Positions 37,170-46,119 of a DNA stretch of 64,000 nucleotides are shown here, one piece after another. The stretch covers positions 57,191 through 121,190 of the forward strand of contig JAITLV010000219.1 of NCBI GenBank assembly GCA_031277685.1. Direction: 5' to 3'. Source of the DNA: Sphingobacterium sp. (lineage in GTDB: Bacteria > Bacteroidota > Bacteroidia > Sphingobacteriales > Sphingobacteriaceae). Below the pieces are notes generated by a model that saw only the letters and a program-made list of their open reading frames with translations, was not told the origin of the DNA and made no database searches. The position numbers were made by a program, and so were the translations under genes. Numbering within the stretch: position 1 is the first letter of the stretch; the number at the start of each line of letters is the position of its first letter.

Positions 37170-38183
37170 ATGAAGGAACTTATTTTTTTAACGATCATTC
37201 TATCCCATTTTCTTATGGCAACAGCACAAAACAAACTCGATCTCAATAGGATCAATAGCGAACTAAAGCAAACTATTGAAGGGACTGCACAATCCCTTGA
37301 AATTGACAGTTTCCTGTTCCTCAATAATCCAGAAGTGATACAACAGGAGAGAGCCGAATTTACACGAAACAATCCTATTAAAAAACCAGATCATATTCAG
37401 GTTCGTGATATTTTTATCGAAAGTACGGTAGATAAATACAACATCCGGCTTCACTGCTATCAGCCAAAAGACTATAGCGCCGAGCGTGTTATTCTTTATT
37501 TCCATGGCGGCGGGTATATTTTTGGTCAACCAGAACAGGTTGACGAGCACATGTTTCAGCTTGCGACAGCAGTCAAAGCCACCATTATATCTGTAGACTA
37601 CCGTCTCTCTCCCCAATATTCTTTTCCCATACCTGTCACAGATGGTTTTGACGCATTGCAATGGATAATTCGAGACGGGAAAAAGGCTTTGAATATTCAG
37701 CCGGATGCGATCACGGTATACGGTGCAAGTGCCGGTGGCCATCTCGCAGCTGCCGTCACCCAAATGGCGATAGATAACAATGTAAAGAACATAAAACATC
37801 AGTTTCTATTGTATCCCGTCATCCATAATAAACTGAATACGCCTTCTATGGAAGAATTCACTGATGCCCCGCTATGGAATAAAAAATATGCAGAAATCGC
37901 CTGGAGGCATTTTCTCGGTAAGGACAAGGTAAAGAAAAGCCTTCGATATGCAGATCTAACACACTTTGATAAGTTTACAAATCTGCCACGGACCACAATT
38001 GTAGCCTGCGAATTGGATCCACTCCGTGATGAGGGGATCGCTTATGCCCAGCAGTTATACCAAGCAGGAGTGCCAACAGAACTATGGGTTATTCCCGGAG
38101 CATTACATGTTTTTGATTTGTTTCCATCAGCGCTTACGGATAAATTCACTGAGTTTTTAACAAATCGAATTTTAATGGATTAA
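37170..38183 (+). CDS. Secreted alpha/beta hydrolase, HSL-type esterase
   Basis: A 337-residue hydrolase with signal peptide (1-20, MATAQ). The HSL-family oxyanion loop HGGGY is at 112-116, the nucleophile GASAGG at 185-190 (Ser187), the acid in ELDPLRDEG near 293-301, and the His in ALHVFD near the C-terminus. It hydrolyses short acyl esters in the periplasm. It diverges from the HxlR regulator by about 100 bases and shares a control region with it, so it may be a regulated detoxification gene. A bidirectional terminator follows. Confidence 0.9.
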   Translation: MKELIFLTIILSHFLMATAQNKLDLNRINSELKQTIEGTAQSLEIDSFLFLNNPEVIQQERAEFTRNNPIKKPDHIQVRDIFIESTVDKYNIRLHCYQPKDYSAERVILYFHGGGYIFGQPEQVDEHMFQLATAVKATIISVDYRLSPQYSFPIPVTDGFDALQWIIRDGKKALNIQPDAITVYGASAGGHLAAAVTQMAIDNNVKNIKHQFLLYPVIHNKLNTPSMEEFTDAPLWNKKYAEIAWRHFLGKDKVKKSLRYADLTHFDKFTNLPRTTIVACELDPLRDEGIAYAQQLYQAGVPTELWVIPGALHVFDLFPSALTDKFTEFLTNRILMD

Positions 38184-38275
38184 TTTCTGGAAATAGGAGT
38201 TGTTTCTTAAAAGAAAAAGCAGTTGTCGAAAGCCCAATAGTTGATGAATACTCTTTGGATCCATCGACCCAGCTA

Positions 38276-38318
38276 AAAAACATAGGCTATCCAAAATAAT
38301 TGGATAGCCTATGTTTTT
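38276..38318. terminator. Bidirectional terminator
   Basis: Perfect 18-base arms (38276-38293 and 38301-38318) with a seven-base loop, carrying A- and T-runs at the ends, lie between the convergent esterase and S41 peptidase genes. Confidence 0.85.
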
Positions 38319-38334
38319 ATTCCTAACAGGCAAT

Positions 38335-39423
38335 CTACATGTCCTGTTTTTTCAAATATTCAGTGGCCAATTGTACATATCTCGGATTTGCCTGTTTGAT
38401 TGCATTGCGAAGTTGGTCGAAAGTAATAATTTGGGGTATTCCCAAGACTTTGGCAAAATCGATGGTTAGGGGTATATCAGGTTTGATCCCCTCCTTTATA
38501 CCATAGACCTTTCCGATACGGTCTTTTATGACACTTGTCGTCAAATTAATCATATAATTATTTCCTACGGCAAATTGTTCGTTAGCGGATGTATGACCGC
38601 TTGTCGTCTGTCCCATAATCGTCACATTTTTCTGGCCTTTAAAATGAGCAGCAAAAAACTCGCCTGAACTCGATGTAAATCGACTAACCAACAATACAAT
38701 AGGTACATTTTTATTTTTTATATCAATTGGCGGTATCTGATCATATTCCAGATCAAATAACTTGGCCATTTTTTGATCATGATCATTCAGATTATTCATG
38801 CGCACTTTCTGTTTCTCCTCAACACCATCGCGCGCTACTAAAGCATATGTACTGTCAACATCTATTAAAGACGCAAAATGCCAGATCATCGGAAAAATAC
38901 TACCCCCATCATTTTCTGTCAGATCGATGATCCAGGCTTTTGGCTGCTGCCCATCCAATGCTTTTAGTTGCACTGCCATGGTATCCACGTATTTTCGTTG
39001 TTCATAAAATACGGCTGGAATCCGGATATAGGCATAATGATCCTTTGTCATGTAATGGCTGAAGACCTTTGTTGGAAAACCCGCTTCTGCATCTGTCATA
39101 CCTGCCATTTTTTCAAACAGTTCCTGTTCAGCCTCCTGATTTTGATCAGCTTTCTCAAAAAAAAGTCCGGAATGACCATCCTTCAATTGACTTATGATCT
39201 TTTTAAAATGAGGTTCCAATGCATTAATATCTGACATTGTCCTTGTCTGTTCAATAAAAAGCGGCCGGATAGAATCCCATTTGATCAACGATGCACGATA
39301 AGCATGCCGCTCGACAGTATCTAAAAAAGCTGTAGCAAGCTGGCTCACCGAGGACACCTGGGCATAGGACCGGACAAAAAAACCGGTTAAAATCAGTAAA
39401 AAAAGTAGTATTTTCTTTTGCAT
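38335..39423 (-). CDS. S41 family peptidase (C-terminal processing-type)
   Basis: The 362-residue protein has a signal peptide (1-22, SYAQV) and an S41 serine-protease domain. DLTENDGGS (167-175) is the strand before the catalytic region, and FTSSSGEFF (249-257) holds the serine nucleophile. A Lys needed for the Ser-Lys dyad is in the later KDRIGKVYG region. There is no clear PDZ domain, which fits short Bacteroidota S41 enzymes. It probably acts in the periplasm on unknown peptides. It is alone, with a terminator after it. Confidence 0.85.
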   Translation of the reverse strand: MQKKILLFLLILTGFFVRSYAQVSSVSQLATAFLDTVERHAYRASLIKWDSIRPLFIEQTRTMSDINALEPHFKKIISQLKDGHSGLFFEKADQNQEAEQELFEKMAGMTDAEAGFPTKVFSHYMTKDHYAYIRIPAVFYEQRKYVDTMAVQLKALDGQQPKAWIIDLTENDGGSIFPMIWHFASLIDVDSTYALVARDGVEEKQKVRMNNLNDHDQKMAKLFDLEYDQIPPIDIKNKNVPIVLLVSRFTSSSGEFFAAHFKGQKNVTIMGQTTSGHTSANEQFAVGNNYMINLTTSVIKDRIGKVYGIKEGIKPDIPLTIDFAKVLGIPQIITFDQLRNAIKQANPRYVQLATEYLKKQDM

Positions 39424-39543
39424 CTGGTTATATAATTATCCCGCTAATGAGATAGCCCTAAATTAGTTTAAAAATATTTCTTTAAGCGTAACAAGATTAA
39501 AATATTTTTGCACAGATCCAGTCTAATACGCTTATCAATTTAT

Positions 39544-41859
39544 TTAAGGTGTCTTTATCTTTAATCCAACAAAGAAAGTTCTGGGCATATTAGGACCATA
39601 AATGTAATTGCTATCCCGGTTTTTACCGGTATCAAAATCATGTTGGTAAGCGTTAAAAATATTCTTCACCCCACCATAGACTTCGATCACATTTTTAAAT
39701 TTTGACAGGCTAAAAGTATGCGACACTTTACTATTTACCTCTGAGAATGCTTTTGTATGCACCATTTGATCTTCCGGAAAATTGTCCGCACCACCAGCAT
39801 GGGCAATCTTCATCTCACCCGTGTACACATAGTTCAGATTGACCATCCAACGCTTATCCGGTGTAATATTGAGGTTTGCAAAACCATATTGGTCTGGTGT
39901 TCTCAGGAATGATCGTGTAGCTTCTATACCCTCCAGATAAGATACAGGATTTTCATATTTGCTCTGTTGCAAGGTAAACCCCGTCTCCAGTTGCACCTTT
40001 TTATTATAATTGGCACGCAATTCAAGTGTAGTCCCTGCTACCTTCGCGTTATTCCCATTACGTTTTTCAAACACCTTACCAAAGTCGTCCGTACCGATTT
40101 CCTCCAGTAGAAAGGCATTTTTCAGCTGTGTATAGAACCCCTCCAATGTAAAACCCGCAATCCATTTCTCTGTCGCTTTATCGTAGTTCACCGAAGCACT
40201 GAAACTCTTCGATCGTTCTTCCCGAAGCTCTGGTGACAATTGCACACGTGAGACACCACCACCCGCAAAGGCAATATGGAGATCTGTATCGAATGCCTGT
40301 GGCGCACGGAAACCAGTACCATAGCTTAAACGAAATTGGGTATTGGCGGCATGTTTATACAATAGGGCGACACGTGGACTGATCACGACCTTATCCAATA
40401 AATTATGTTTATCTATCCGAATACCAGACAGTAAGTTAAATTTATCCGCGAAGTCCCAGTCACTCTGAAAAAAACTTCCCCAATCTTTTGTATGCTGATC
40501 GACCAAATAATTATAACTCGGAATTTCGTCATAAACCTTATCGGATACATACTCTGATCCAATGGTTAGCACATTTCGATGACGCAGAAAGTTACTGATC
40601 TCATGGTTCAATTGAAAACCTCCCTGCAGTGTTGTTGTTTTTGAATCACCATACGGAGGGTTCTCAAGGTGACGTTCAATGTCTCCAGGTTCGTCTGGAA
40701 ATATCCCTGTATAGTGCTTTCTATTGGTATTCTGAAAGGCCGTATAAAGGATGAATGATGATTTATCCCGATTGAAGTTTAATTGATAATCAGCACTTCC
40801 CATCCAGATTTTATGGTTACGTTCTTCCGATTGAAGCGTTAGGTAAGCGGGCTTTTTAGTCATTTCGCCACCGAATCTATATTCATTAAGATTGCTCAAC
40901 GAAACCTCCAGTTTTTGGTTGTCCGAAAATTGATAGAATGAATTCATACCGATTGAGGTATTTTCAATTTTAGGAATTTCCGAAAAATGATCGCCATTGG
41001 CATCATAAAAACCACGATCACGCTTGTTGAAAAAGAAAGATGTTCCTGCATTCCCCTTTTCGTTGACCAATGTAGCATTCCCTCCAAGATTAAAATCGTT
41101 TGTTTTTCCATCAATGCTCTGGTAAAAAGAATTGACTTCATAACCGCTCTGCTTCGGCAATTTAGTGATCACATTGACAGTCCCCCCAATGGCGCTTGAA
41201 CCATACAACGATGAACCCCCACCCCGCACCACTTCAATTTTTTCGATCATATTGACAGGAAGTTGTTCCATACCATAAAGCCCCATCAAAGGGCTGAAAA
41301 TCGGCCGCCCATTGATCAGTATCTGAGAATACCCACCCTGAAGCCCATTCATCCGCAATTGCGTATAATTACAGGTCTGACAATCAGTCTCTACACGCAA
41401 GCCTGGTTGGAACTTTAACCCTTCGGATAGATTACATACCTGAAGATTGTCTAAGGTTCTGCTATCCAATATATTGACAATTACTGGACTTTCGGTTTTT
41501 CTTTTAAATGTCTTTGTTCCCGTGACCACGATTTCATCCAATTGAAAAATGGATCCATCAAGCCGTATATCTTTTATTGTCGACATCTTGCCGATCTTTA
41601 TCGAATCACGGTAAGAAGTAAAACCGATATGTTTGACTTCTACCTCCCAAGTGCCATAAGGAATTTTTTCCAATACATATTTCCCTAAATCATTGGATTT
41701 CGTCCCCGTCTTTAAGGAAGGAATAGTGATGGATACTGATTTCAATGGTACTCCATTGTTATCGTAAATTTTGCCTATTACCCGACTTGTTTGCCCAAAG
41801 GAAATAAATCCGATCAGCATGAATGCTGTTGTCAAGAGAACTCTGAATCCCGTCATCAT
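39544..41859 (-). CDS. TonB-dependent receptor, metal-regulated
   Basis: A 771-residue outer-membrane receptor. It has a signal peptide (1-22), carboxypeptidase-like regulatory domain (24-105), a TonB box-like EIVVTGT near 109, plug (120-235, with LRMNGLQGGYSQILINGRP and SSLYGSSAIGGTVNVIT) and a barrel ending MPRTFFVGLKIKTP. The plug holds a Cys pair in ETDCQTCNYTQ, a mark of a receptor group in Bacteroidota that often lies by metal-transport genes (from memory). Its promoter carries the same palindrome as feoA, and it diverges from a DtxR/MntR-type repressor by 117 bases, so it probably imports a metal chelate (iron or manganese). Confidence 0.92.
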   Translation of the reverse strand: MMTGFRVLLTTAFMLIGFISFGQTSRVIGKIYDNNGVPLKSVSITIPSLKTGTKSNDLGKYVLEKIPYGTWEVEVKHIGFTSYRDSIKIGKMSTIKDIRLDGSIFQLDEIVVTGTKTFKRKTESPVIVNILDSRTLDNLQVCNLSEGLKFQPGLRVETDCQTCNYTQLRMNGLQGGYSQILINGRPIFSPLMGLYGMEQLPVNMIEKIEVVRGGGSSLYGSSAIGGTVNVITKLPKQSGYEVNSFYQSIDGKTNDFNLGGNATLVNEKGNAGTSFFFNKRDRGFYDANGDHFSEIPKIENTSIGMNSFYQFSDNQKLEVSLSNLNEYRFGGEMTKKPAYLTLQSEERNHKIWMGSADYQLNFNRDKSSFILYTAFQNTNRKHYTGIFPDEPGDIERHLENPPYGDSKTTTLQGGFQLNHEISNFLRHRNVLTIGSEYVSDKVYDEIPSYNYLVDQHTKDWGSFFQSDWDFADKFNLLSGIRIDKHNLLDKVVISPRVALLYKHAANTQFRLSYGTGFRAPQAFDTDLHIAFAGGGVSRVQLSPELREERSKSFSASVNYDKATEKWIAGFTLEGFYTQLKNAFLLEEIGTDDFGKVFEKRNGNNAKVAGTTLELRANYNKKVQLETGFTLQQSKYENPVSYLEGIEATRSFLRTPDQYGFANLNITPDKRWMVNLNYVYTGEMKIAHAGGADNFPEDQMVHTKAFSEVNSKVSHTFSLSKFKNVIEVYGGVKNIFNAYQHDFDTGKNRDSNYIYGPNMPRTFFVGLKIKTP

Positions 41860-41893
41860 TGTTTTGTTTTTATTAATTATAAATTTAGAAATA

Positions 41894-41925
41894 CAAATCT
41901 AATAAGTTAGATAATACTAACAAAA
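41894..41925 (-). promoter_or_regulatory. Metal-regulated promoter of the TonB-dependent receptor
   Basis: On the minus strand: TTTTG (41925-41921), spacer of 19 bases, TAGATTTG (41901-41894). The palindrome GTTAG-TATTAT-CTAAC (41921-41906) starts with the last base of the -33 and fills the spacer; a second, ATCTAATAAGTTAGAT (41897-41912), covers the -7. Binding of a repressor there would block RNA polymerase. Confidence 0.75.
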
Positions 41926-41964
41926 TATTTTCTAACATTACTATTAGGCACCACTAATATTTGG

Positions 41965-41972
41965 TAAATTTG
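41965..41972 (+). promoter_or_regulatory. -7 element of the metal repressor gene
   Basis: TAAATTTG lies five bases before the ATG at 41977, so transcription could begin at the start codon. No -33 TTG is seen at the usual distance. Confidence 0.5.
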
Positions 41973-41976
41973 CGAT

Positions 41977-42636
41977 ATGATATCACAGACAGAAGAAAAC
42001 TATCTAAAAGCCTTATATAATCTGACTTATCTAAAAGGCGAAGCCAGTGTCAATGAGATCAGCAAACGATTGGATATCAAAATGCCAACAGTAAATAGCA
42101 TGATGAAAAAGCTATCCGAGAAAGGCTTGGTCCACTATGAAAGCTATAAACCACTCAAGCTGACTGAAGAAGGAAAGAAAGAAGCAGCACTTATTATACG
42201 CAAACACAGGCTTACAGAAATGTATCTCGTTGAAAAAATGGGATTCGCCTGGGATGAAGTCCACCAGATTGCCGAACAGATTGAACATATCCATTCACCT
42301 GAGTTTTTCACCAAGATGGACCAATTATTAGGCTATCCAACAGTAGATCCACATGGCTCACCAATTCCCGACCATAATGGTGTGATGCGATCGGAAAGCT
42401 ATATTTTTCTTGGCACCTGTGAGACTGGTGATATCGTGACACTTATGGCCGTACAACCTTCCTCCAAGGAATTGTTACAGTATTTGAGTGCAAAAAAAAT
42501 TGAACTAGGCACAACATTAACGATCCGTTCTATCGAACCCTTCGACAGTAGCATCACAGTCAGTTATGCTGATCGAACCTCAGAAGTACTCAGCAGTAAA
42601 GTAACAGCCACCTTGCTTGTACGACCTATTTCCTAA
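41977..42636 (+). CDS. DtxR/MntR family metal-dependent repressor
   Basis: The 219-residue regulator has an N-terminal winged helix (1-65, SVNEISKRLDIKMPTVNSMMKKL), a dimer/metal-binding domain (70-140) and a C-terminal FeoA-like SH3 domain (145-219). Candidate metal ligands are His77, Glu81, His96, Glu100, Glu103 and His104. Glu100 aligns with Glu99 of MntR, not Cys102 of DtxR, but the first position is Asn8 rather than Asp or Met, so iron or manganese remains open. It lies between two promoters with matching palindromes and is the likely repressor of the receptor, feoAB and the operon at 46120. Confidence 0.9.
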   Translation: MISQTEENYLKALYNLTYLKGEASVNEISKRLDIKMPTVNSMMKKLSEKGLVHYESYKPLKLTEEGKKEAALIIRKHRLTEMYLVEKMGFAWDEVHQIAEQIEHIHSPEFFTKMDQLLGYPTVDPHGSPIPDHNGVMRSESYIFLGTCETGDIVTLMAVQPSSKELLQYLSAKKIELGTTLTIRSIEPFDSSITVSYADRTSEVLSSKVTATLLVRPIS

Positions 42637-42672
42637 CAATACCATTCCTTATTTTCACTTACGCTATCCGTC

Positions 42673-42700
42673 CGGGGCCTGAATAAAAGGCTCCGATTTT
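42673..42700 (+). terminator. Probable terminator of the repressor gene
   Basis: CGGGGCCT (42673-42680) and AGGCTCCG pair with one G-T around a seven-base loop and are followed by ATTTTT, about 37 bases after the stop. Confidence 0.5.
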
Positions 42701-42773
42701 TCGGTTATAATAATCCCATAATCTTTGTTACATCCTTCTCCACCCCGTTCCTCCCATAAAAAATTACATATTA

Positions 42774-42805
42774 TTTTGTTAGAATAATCTAATTATATAA
42801 TTTAG
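42774..42805 (+). promoter_or_regulatory. Metal-regulated promoter of feoAB
   Basis: TTTTG (42774-42778), then TTAG-AATAAT-CTAA (42779-42792) and the -7 TAATTTAG (42798-42805; one mismatch to TAnnTTTG). Spacer is 19 bases. The layout equals that of the receptor promoter. Confidence 0.7.
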
Positions 42806-42815
42806 ACAAACTAAA
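42801..42815. promoter_or_regulatory. Second palindrome at the feoA promoter
   Basis: TTTAG-ACAAA-CTAAA overlaps the -7 element and expected start site, with N5 rather than N6 between the half sites. It may be a second repressor site. Confidence 0.45.
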
Positions 42816-42829
42816 AAAAATAATAAGAA

Positions 42830-43078
42830 ATGAAAAACAATAAGCCCTCAAGATTGGGATTTTTAAAAAGGGATGAGTCTGCGAATATAACCGGAATAGC
42901 GAAAGACTGCCAACGGGAAGTTCGTCAGCGCTTACTTGACTTAGGTTTTGTTAACGGGGCTGAAATACATGTCCAAAATAGAAGTCCTTTAGGCGATCCG
43001 ATTGCTTATTGCCTTCATGGCACCCTGATTTCTCTCCGCAAAAAAGATGCCTTGCATGTATTGATTAGCTGCAAATAG
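42830..43078 (+). CDS. feoA: FeoA family ferrous iron transport accessory protein
   Basis: An 82-residue SH3-like protein. Features are CQREVRQRLLDLGFVNGAEIHV and LGDPIAYCLHGTLISLRKKDA, the FeoA core (described by start and end). FeoA binds FeoB and is needed for ferrous iron uptake. The stop codon is directly followed by the feoB ATG, so translation is coupled. It is controlled by the palindromic promoter at 42774-42815. Confidence 0.93.
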   Translation: MKNNKPSRLGFLKRDESANITGIAKDCQREVRQRLLDLGFVNGAEIHVQNRSPLGDPIAYCLHGTLISLRKKDALHVLISCK

Positions 43079-45265
43079 ATGACGATGAAAAAACATACAG
43101 CCTGTGAAACTTGCCAACTGAACCCTGCTTCCACTTTAAAGCAATTTGGAACAGAGGTAGAAAATTCAACCTATACAGTCGCGTTGGCGGGAAACCCCAA
43201 CACCGGCAAAAGCTCCATTTTCAATGCCCTGACAGGATTAAAGCAACATACGGGAAACTGGCCGGGTAAAACCGTTTCCCGGGCAGAAGGAAGTTACTCA
43301 CACCAAGGCGATAAATTTAAAATTATTGATCTCCCAGGTACTTATTCCTTACTTTCCACCTCGGAAGATGAAGAGGTTGCTCGTGATTTTATTTTATTTG
43401 AGAAACCTGATGTAACCGTTATTATCGTGGATGCCAGCAGATTGCGGCGCAATTTTAGTCTTGTCCTACAGATACTCGAAATTAGCAACAAGGCCGTATT
43501 ATGCCTCAATCTCATGGACGAAGCCCGACGTCATCAGATCGAAATTGACGTGCGAAACCTATCAAAAGATCTTGGCATTCCTGTTATAGCCACCACTGCT
43601 CGTACAAAAGAGGGCCTCCCAGCGCTGTTAGCGGCCATTCATCAAGTGGCAGACGGGAGCTTTCAACCCATAAAAACAACTTCTTTTCAATTGAAAAACC
43701 AGACCGGGGCAGCTGTTACGGAGATTGACAACCTCTTAATTGCATTGGATAGCGATCTACTTCATACCAACTGGTTGGCCATGCGCCTGATAGAAATGGA
43801 TAACAATATCATTGACGCTTTGCAAAAGGGCAGATTATCGTCTGCCATTAACAACCAAAATTTGGCACCTATATTACTCAAGGCAAGCGAATATAGCGCC
43901 GAGCTTGGGGATGATTATCAAAATAATCTCGTTGAGGCTATCTATGCAAAAGCCGGTAAATTGGTCAAAGATCATGTTTCCTCGGGTTCAGATGAACGAT
44001 CATTTCGTTTGGACCGTAGTATTGACCATATTGTCACGCACCGAATATGGGGATTTCCGATTATGTTCCTACTTCTCGGCCTAATTCTCTGGCTCAGCAT
44101 TACCGGCGCAAATTACCCTTCACAAATGCTGTCTGCAATCTTATTGGAGCATGTTTATTCTGCCCTTAAAGACATAGCAACAAACCTGAGCATTCCCATT
44201 TGGCTAAATGGTTTTCTCATTGATGGAGTTTATTTGGCCACCGCCTGGGTTATATCGGTTATGCTACCACCAATGGCCATCTTCTTTCCTTTGTTTACTT
44301 TATTAGAAGATTTCGGCTACCTACCGAGAGTTGCTTTTAATCTGGACCGGATCTTCAAAAAAGCAGGTGCGCATGGCAAACAGGCGCTGACGATGAGTAT
44401 GGGTTTTGGCTGTAATGCAGCCGGTGTTGTTGCGACTAGGATCATCAACAGTCCTAGAGAAAAACTGATTGCTATCATTACCAATAATTTTTCGTTGTGC
44501 AATGGTAGATGGCCCACACAAATTTTAATTGCAACATTGTTTATCGGAGCCTTGGTTCCCGCCGACTGGTCAAGCTCGGTTGCTATGTTTGCTGTTATTT
44601 GCATTGCAATACTCGGTATTGCATTTACCTTTTTCACCTCTTGGTTATTATCAAGAACACTACTCAAAGGAGAATCCTCCTTCTTTACTTTGGAGCTGCC
44701 ACCCTATCGACCACCAAGATTCTTCCAAACATTATACACCTCATTCATAGACCGCACCTTAATCGTCTTATGGCGAGCTATCATTTTTGCTGCACCTGCA
44801 GGAGCAATAATATGGCTAATCTGCAATATCCATATCGGAAATCAGAGCGTCGCATTGTGGCTCATTCATGGTCTGAATCCGATGGGCCTCTTTATCGGGC
44901 TAAATGGTGTTATTTTACTGGCCTATATTGTTGCCATTCCAGCCAATGAAATTGTGATTCCAACCATCTTAATGTTAACTGTAATCACACTGGGCAACAA
45001 TACTGCGACCGCTGGGCCAGGCGTGCTTTTTGAGGGATCAGCAAACGAGGTTTCCACCTTATTACACGCCGGAGGTTGGACGACATTGACCGCCGTTAAT
45101 CTGATGCTATTTAGTCTACTACATAATCCATGCAGTACAACAATATATACGATCTATAAAGAAACAGGTAGTCGTAAATGGACTGCAATAGCAACATTAT
45201 TACCTGTGTTTTACGGGATAATTGTTTGCTTCCTTGTCACGAAAGTCTGGAACTCGCTTACCTGA
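43079..45265 (+). CDS. feoB: Ferrous iron transporter B
   Basis: The 728-residue FeoB imports Fe2+ across the inner membrane. The N-terminal G domain has G1 GNPNTGKS (38-45), G3 DLPG (84-87), G4 NLMD (144-147), followed by a helical GDI domain and a membrane part with Gate motifs from about residue 330 (PPMAIFFPLFTLLEDFGYLPR, GFGCNAAGV). An extra segment upstream of the G domain holds a CxxC (Cys9, Cys12 in TACETCQ), unlike E. coli FeoB. It is joined to feoA with no gap. No feoC is present. Confidence 0.95.
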   Translation: MTMKKHTACETCQLNPASTLKQFGTEVENSTYTVALAGNPNTGKSSIFNALTGLKQHTGNWPGKTVSRAEGSYSHQGDKFKIIDLPGTYSLLSTSEDEEVARDFILFEKPDVTVIIVDASRLRRNFSLVLQILEISNKAVLCLNLMDEARRHQIEIDVRNLSKDLGIPVIATTARTKEGLPALLAAIHQVADGSFQPIKTTSFQLKNQTGAAVTEIDNLLIALDSDLLHTNWLAMRLIEMDNNIIDALQKGRLSSAINNQNLAPILLKASEYSAELGDDYQNNLVEAIYAKAGKLVKDHVSSGSDERSFRLDRSIDHIVTHRIWGFPIMFLLLGLILWLSITGANYPSQMLSAILLEHVYSALKDIATNLSIPIWLNGFLIDGVYLATAWVISVMLPPMAIFFPLFTLLEDFGYLPRVAFNLDRIFKKAGAHGKQALTMSMGFGCNAAGVVATRIINSPREKLIAIITNNFSLCNGRWPTQILIATLFIGALVPADWSSSVAMFAVICIAILGIAFTFFTSWLLSRTLLKGESSFFTLELPPYRPPRFFQTLYTSFIDRTLIVLWRAIIFAAPAGAIIWLICNIHIGNQSVALWLIHGLNPMGLFIGLNGVILLAYIVAIPANEIVIPTILMLTVITLGNNTATAGPGVLFEGSANEVSTLLHAGGWTTLTAVNLMLFSLLHNPCSTTIYTIYKETGSRKWTAIATLLPVFYGIIVCFLVTKVWNSLT

Positions 45266-45355
45266 TCTGCTGTTTTTCCCTGGATGACTTCTATTTTTTG
45301 GGGACGAATAAGCTATTCCGGTACCAAACTAGTTACTAAAATTAACGCACCTTTA

Positions 45356-45937
45356 TCATATGACCTGATCCCATTGATACGTAATGGGATCACCTGTCGC
45401 TATTTCCCGTTCAAGGATCTGCTCAGGAGATAAGTGTTCCAGATACATGATTAATGCTCTGAGGCTATTACCATGAGCAACGATAAGTACATTTTGTCCG
45501 GCATCCAATTGCGGTTTTATGCTATGTTCAAAATAAGGTATCACCCGATCGTAGGTATCTTTTAAGCTTTCCCCACCCGGAGGTGCCACATCAAAGGATC
45601 TCCGCCAGATATGAACTTGCTCTGCCCCATATTTTTCAGCCGTTTCGGCTTTGTTTAGCCCCTCGAGACGGCCATAGCTTCGCTCGTTTAGCGCAGCATT
45701 CACAACGACTGGAATATTTGGCTTTCCAATCTCATCGAGGATAATCTGCAGGGTATGCTGTGCCCGGATCAAGGTAGATGTAAACGCAATATCAATCAGT
45801 TCTTTTTCAAGAGCCTTGCCAGCTTTTCGTGCCTCCAATTGTCCCAAGGCTGTGATATCAATATCTTGCCAACCTGTAAATCGATTTTCAAGATTCCATT
45901 GTGATTGTCCATGACGGACTAAAAATAATTTTACCAT
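45356..45937 (-). CDS. gpmA: 2,3-bisphosphoglycerate-dependent phosphoglycerate mutase
   Basis: This glycolytic enzyme interconverts 3- and 2-phosphoglycerate. With the ATG at 45937 it has 193 residues, beginning MVKLFLVRHGQSQWN with the phosphohistidine His9. Further signatures are RFTGWQDIDIT, ERSYGRLEGLNKAET and VLIVAHGNSLRAL. A longer frame to 45994 adds 19 residues with no conservation, so the internal ATG was chosen. The chain is shorter than the 230-250 of classic GpmA but matches the Bacteroidota form. It is unrelated to the adjacent feoB, which points the other way. Confidence 0.9.
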   Translation of the reverse strand: MVKLFLVRHGQSQWNLENRFTGWQDIDITALGQLEARKAGKALEKELIDIAFTSTLIRAQHTLQIILDEIGKPNIPVVVNAALNERSYGRLEGLNKAETAEKYGAEQVHIWRRSFDVAPPGGESLKDTYDRVIPYFEHSIKPQLDAGQNVLIVAHGNSLRALIMYLEHLSPEQILEREIATGDPITYQWDQVI

Positions 45938-46119
45938 GCGCGATTTAATTATTGTTTTTGGACAACAGCTAACTACATAGATCTTTGTATTCATTCAATT
46001 GAAAATACTGTAATGATATGTTATGCTACAACACGCTGCCTTTTTTATTCCTACCAATAGATACAATACCATTTGATGGCATTTTGTTTTATACACCTTC
46101 CCCCTTAACCTACTTATTT

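Noticed and set aside
37070..37372. N-terminal extension of the HxlR gene to 37372
   Set aside because: The added 101 codons are antisense to the esterase gene and HxlR proteins start near the ATG at 37069.
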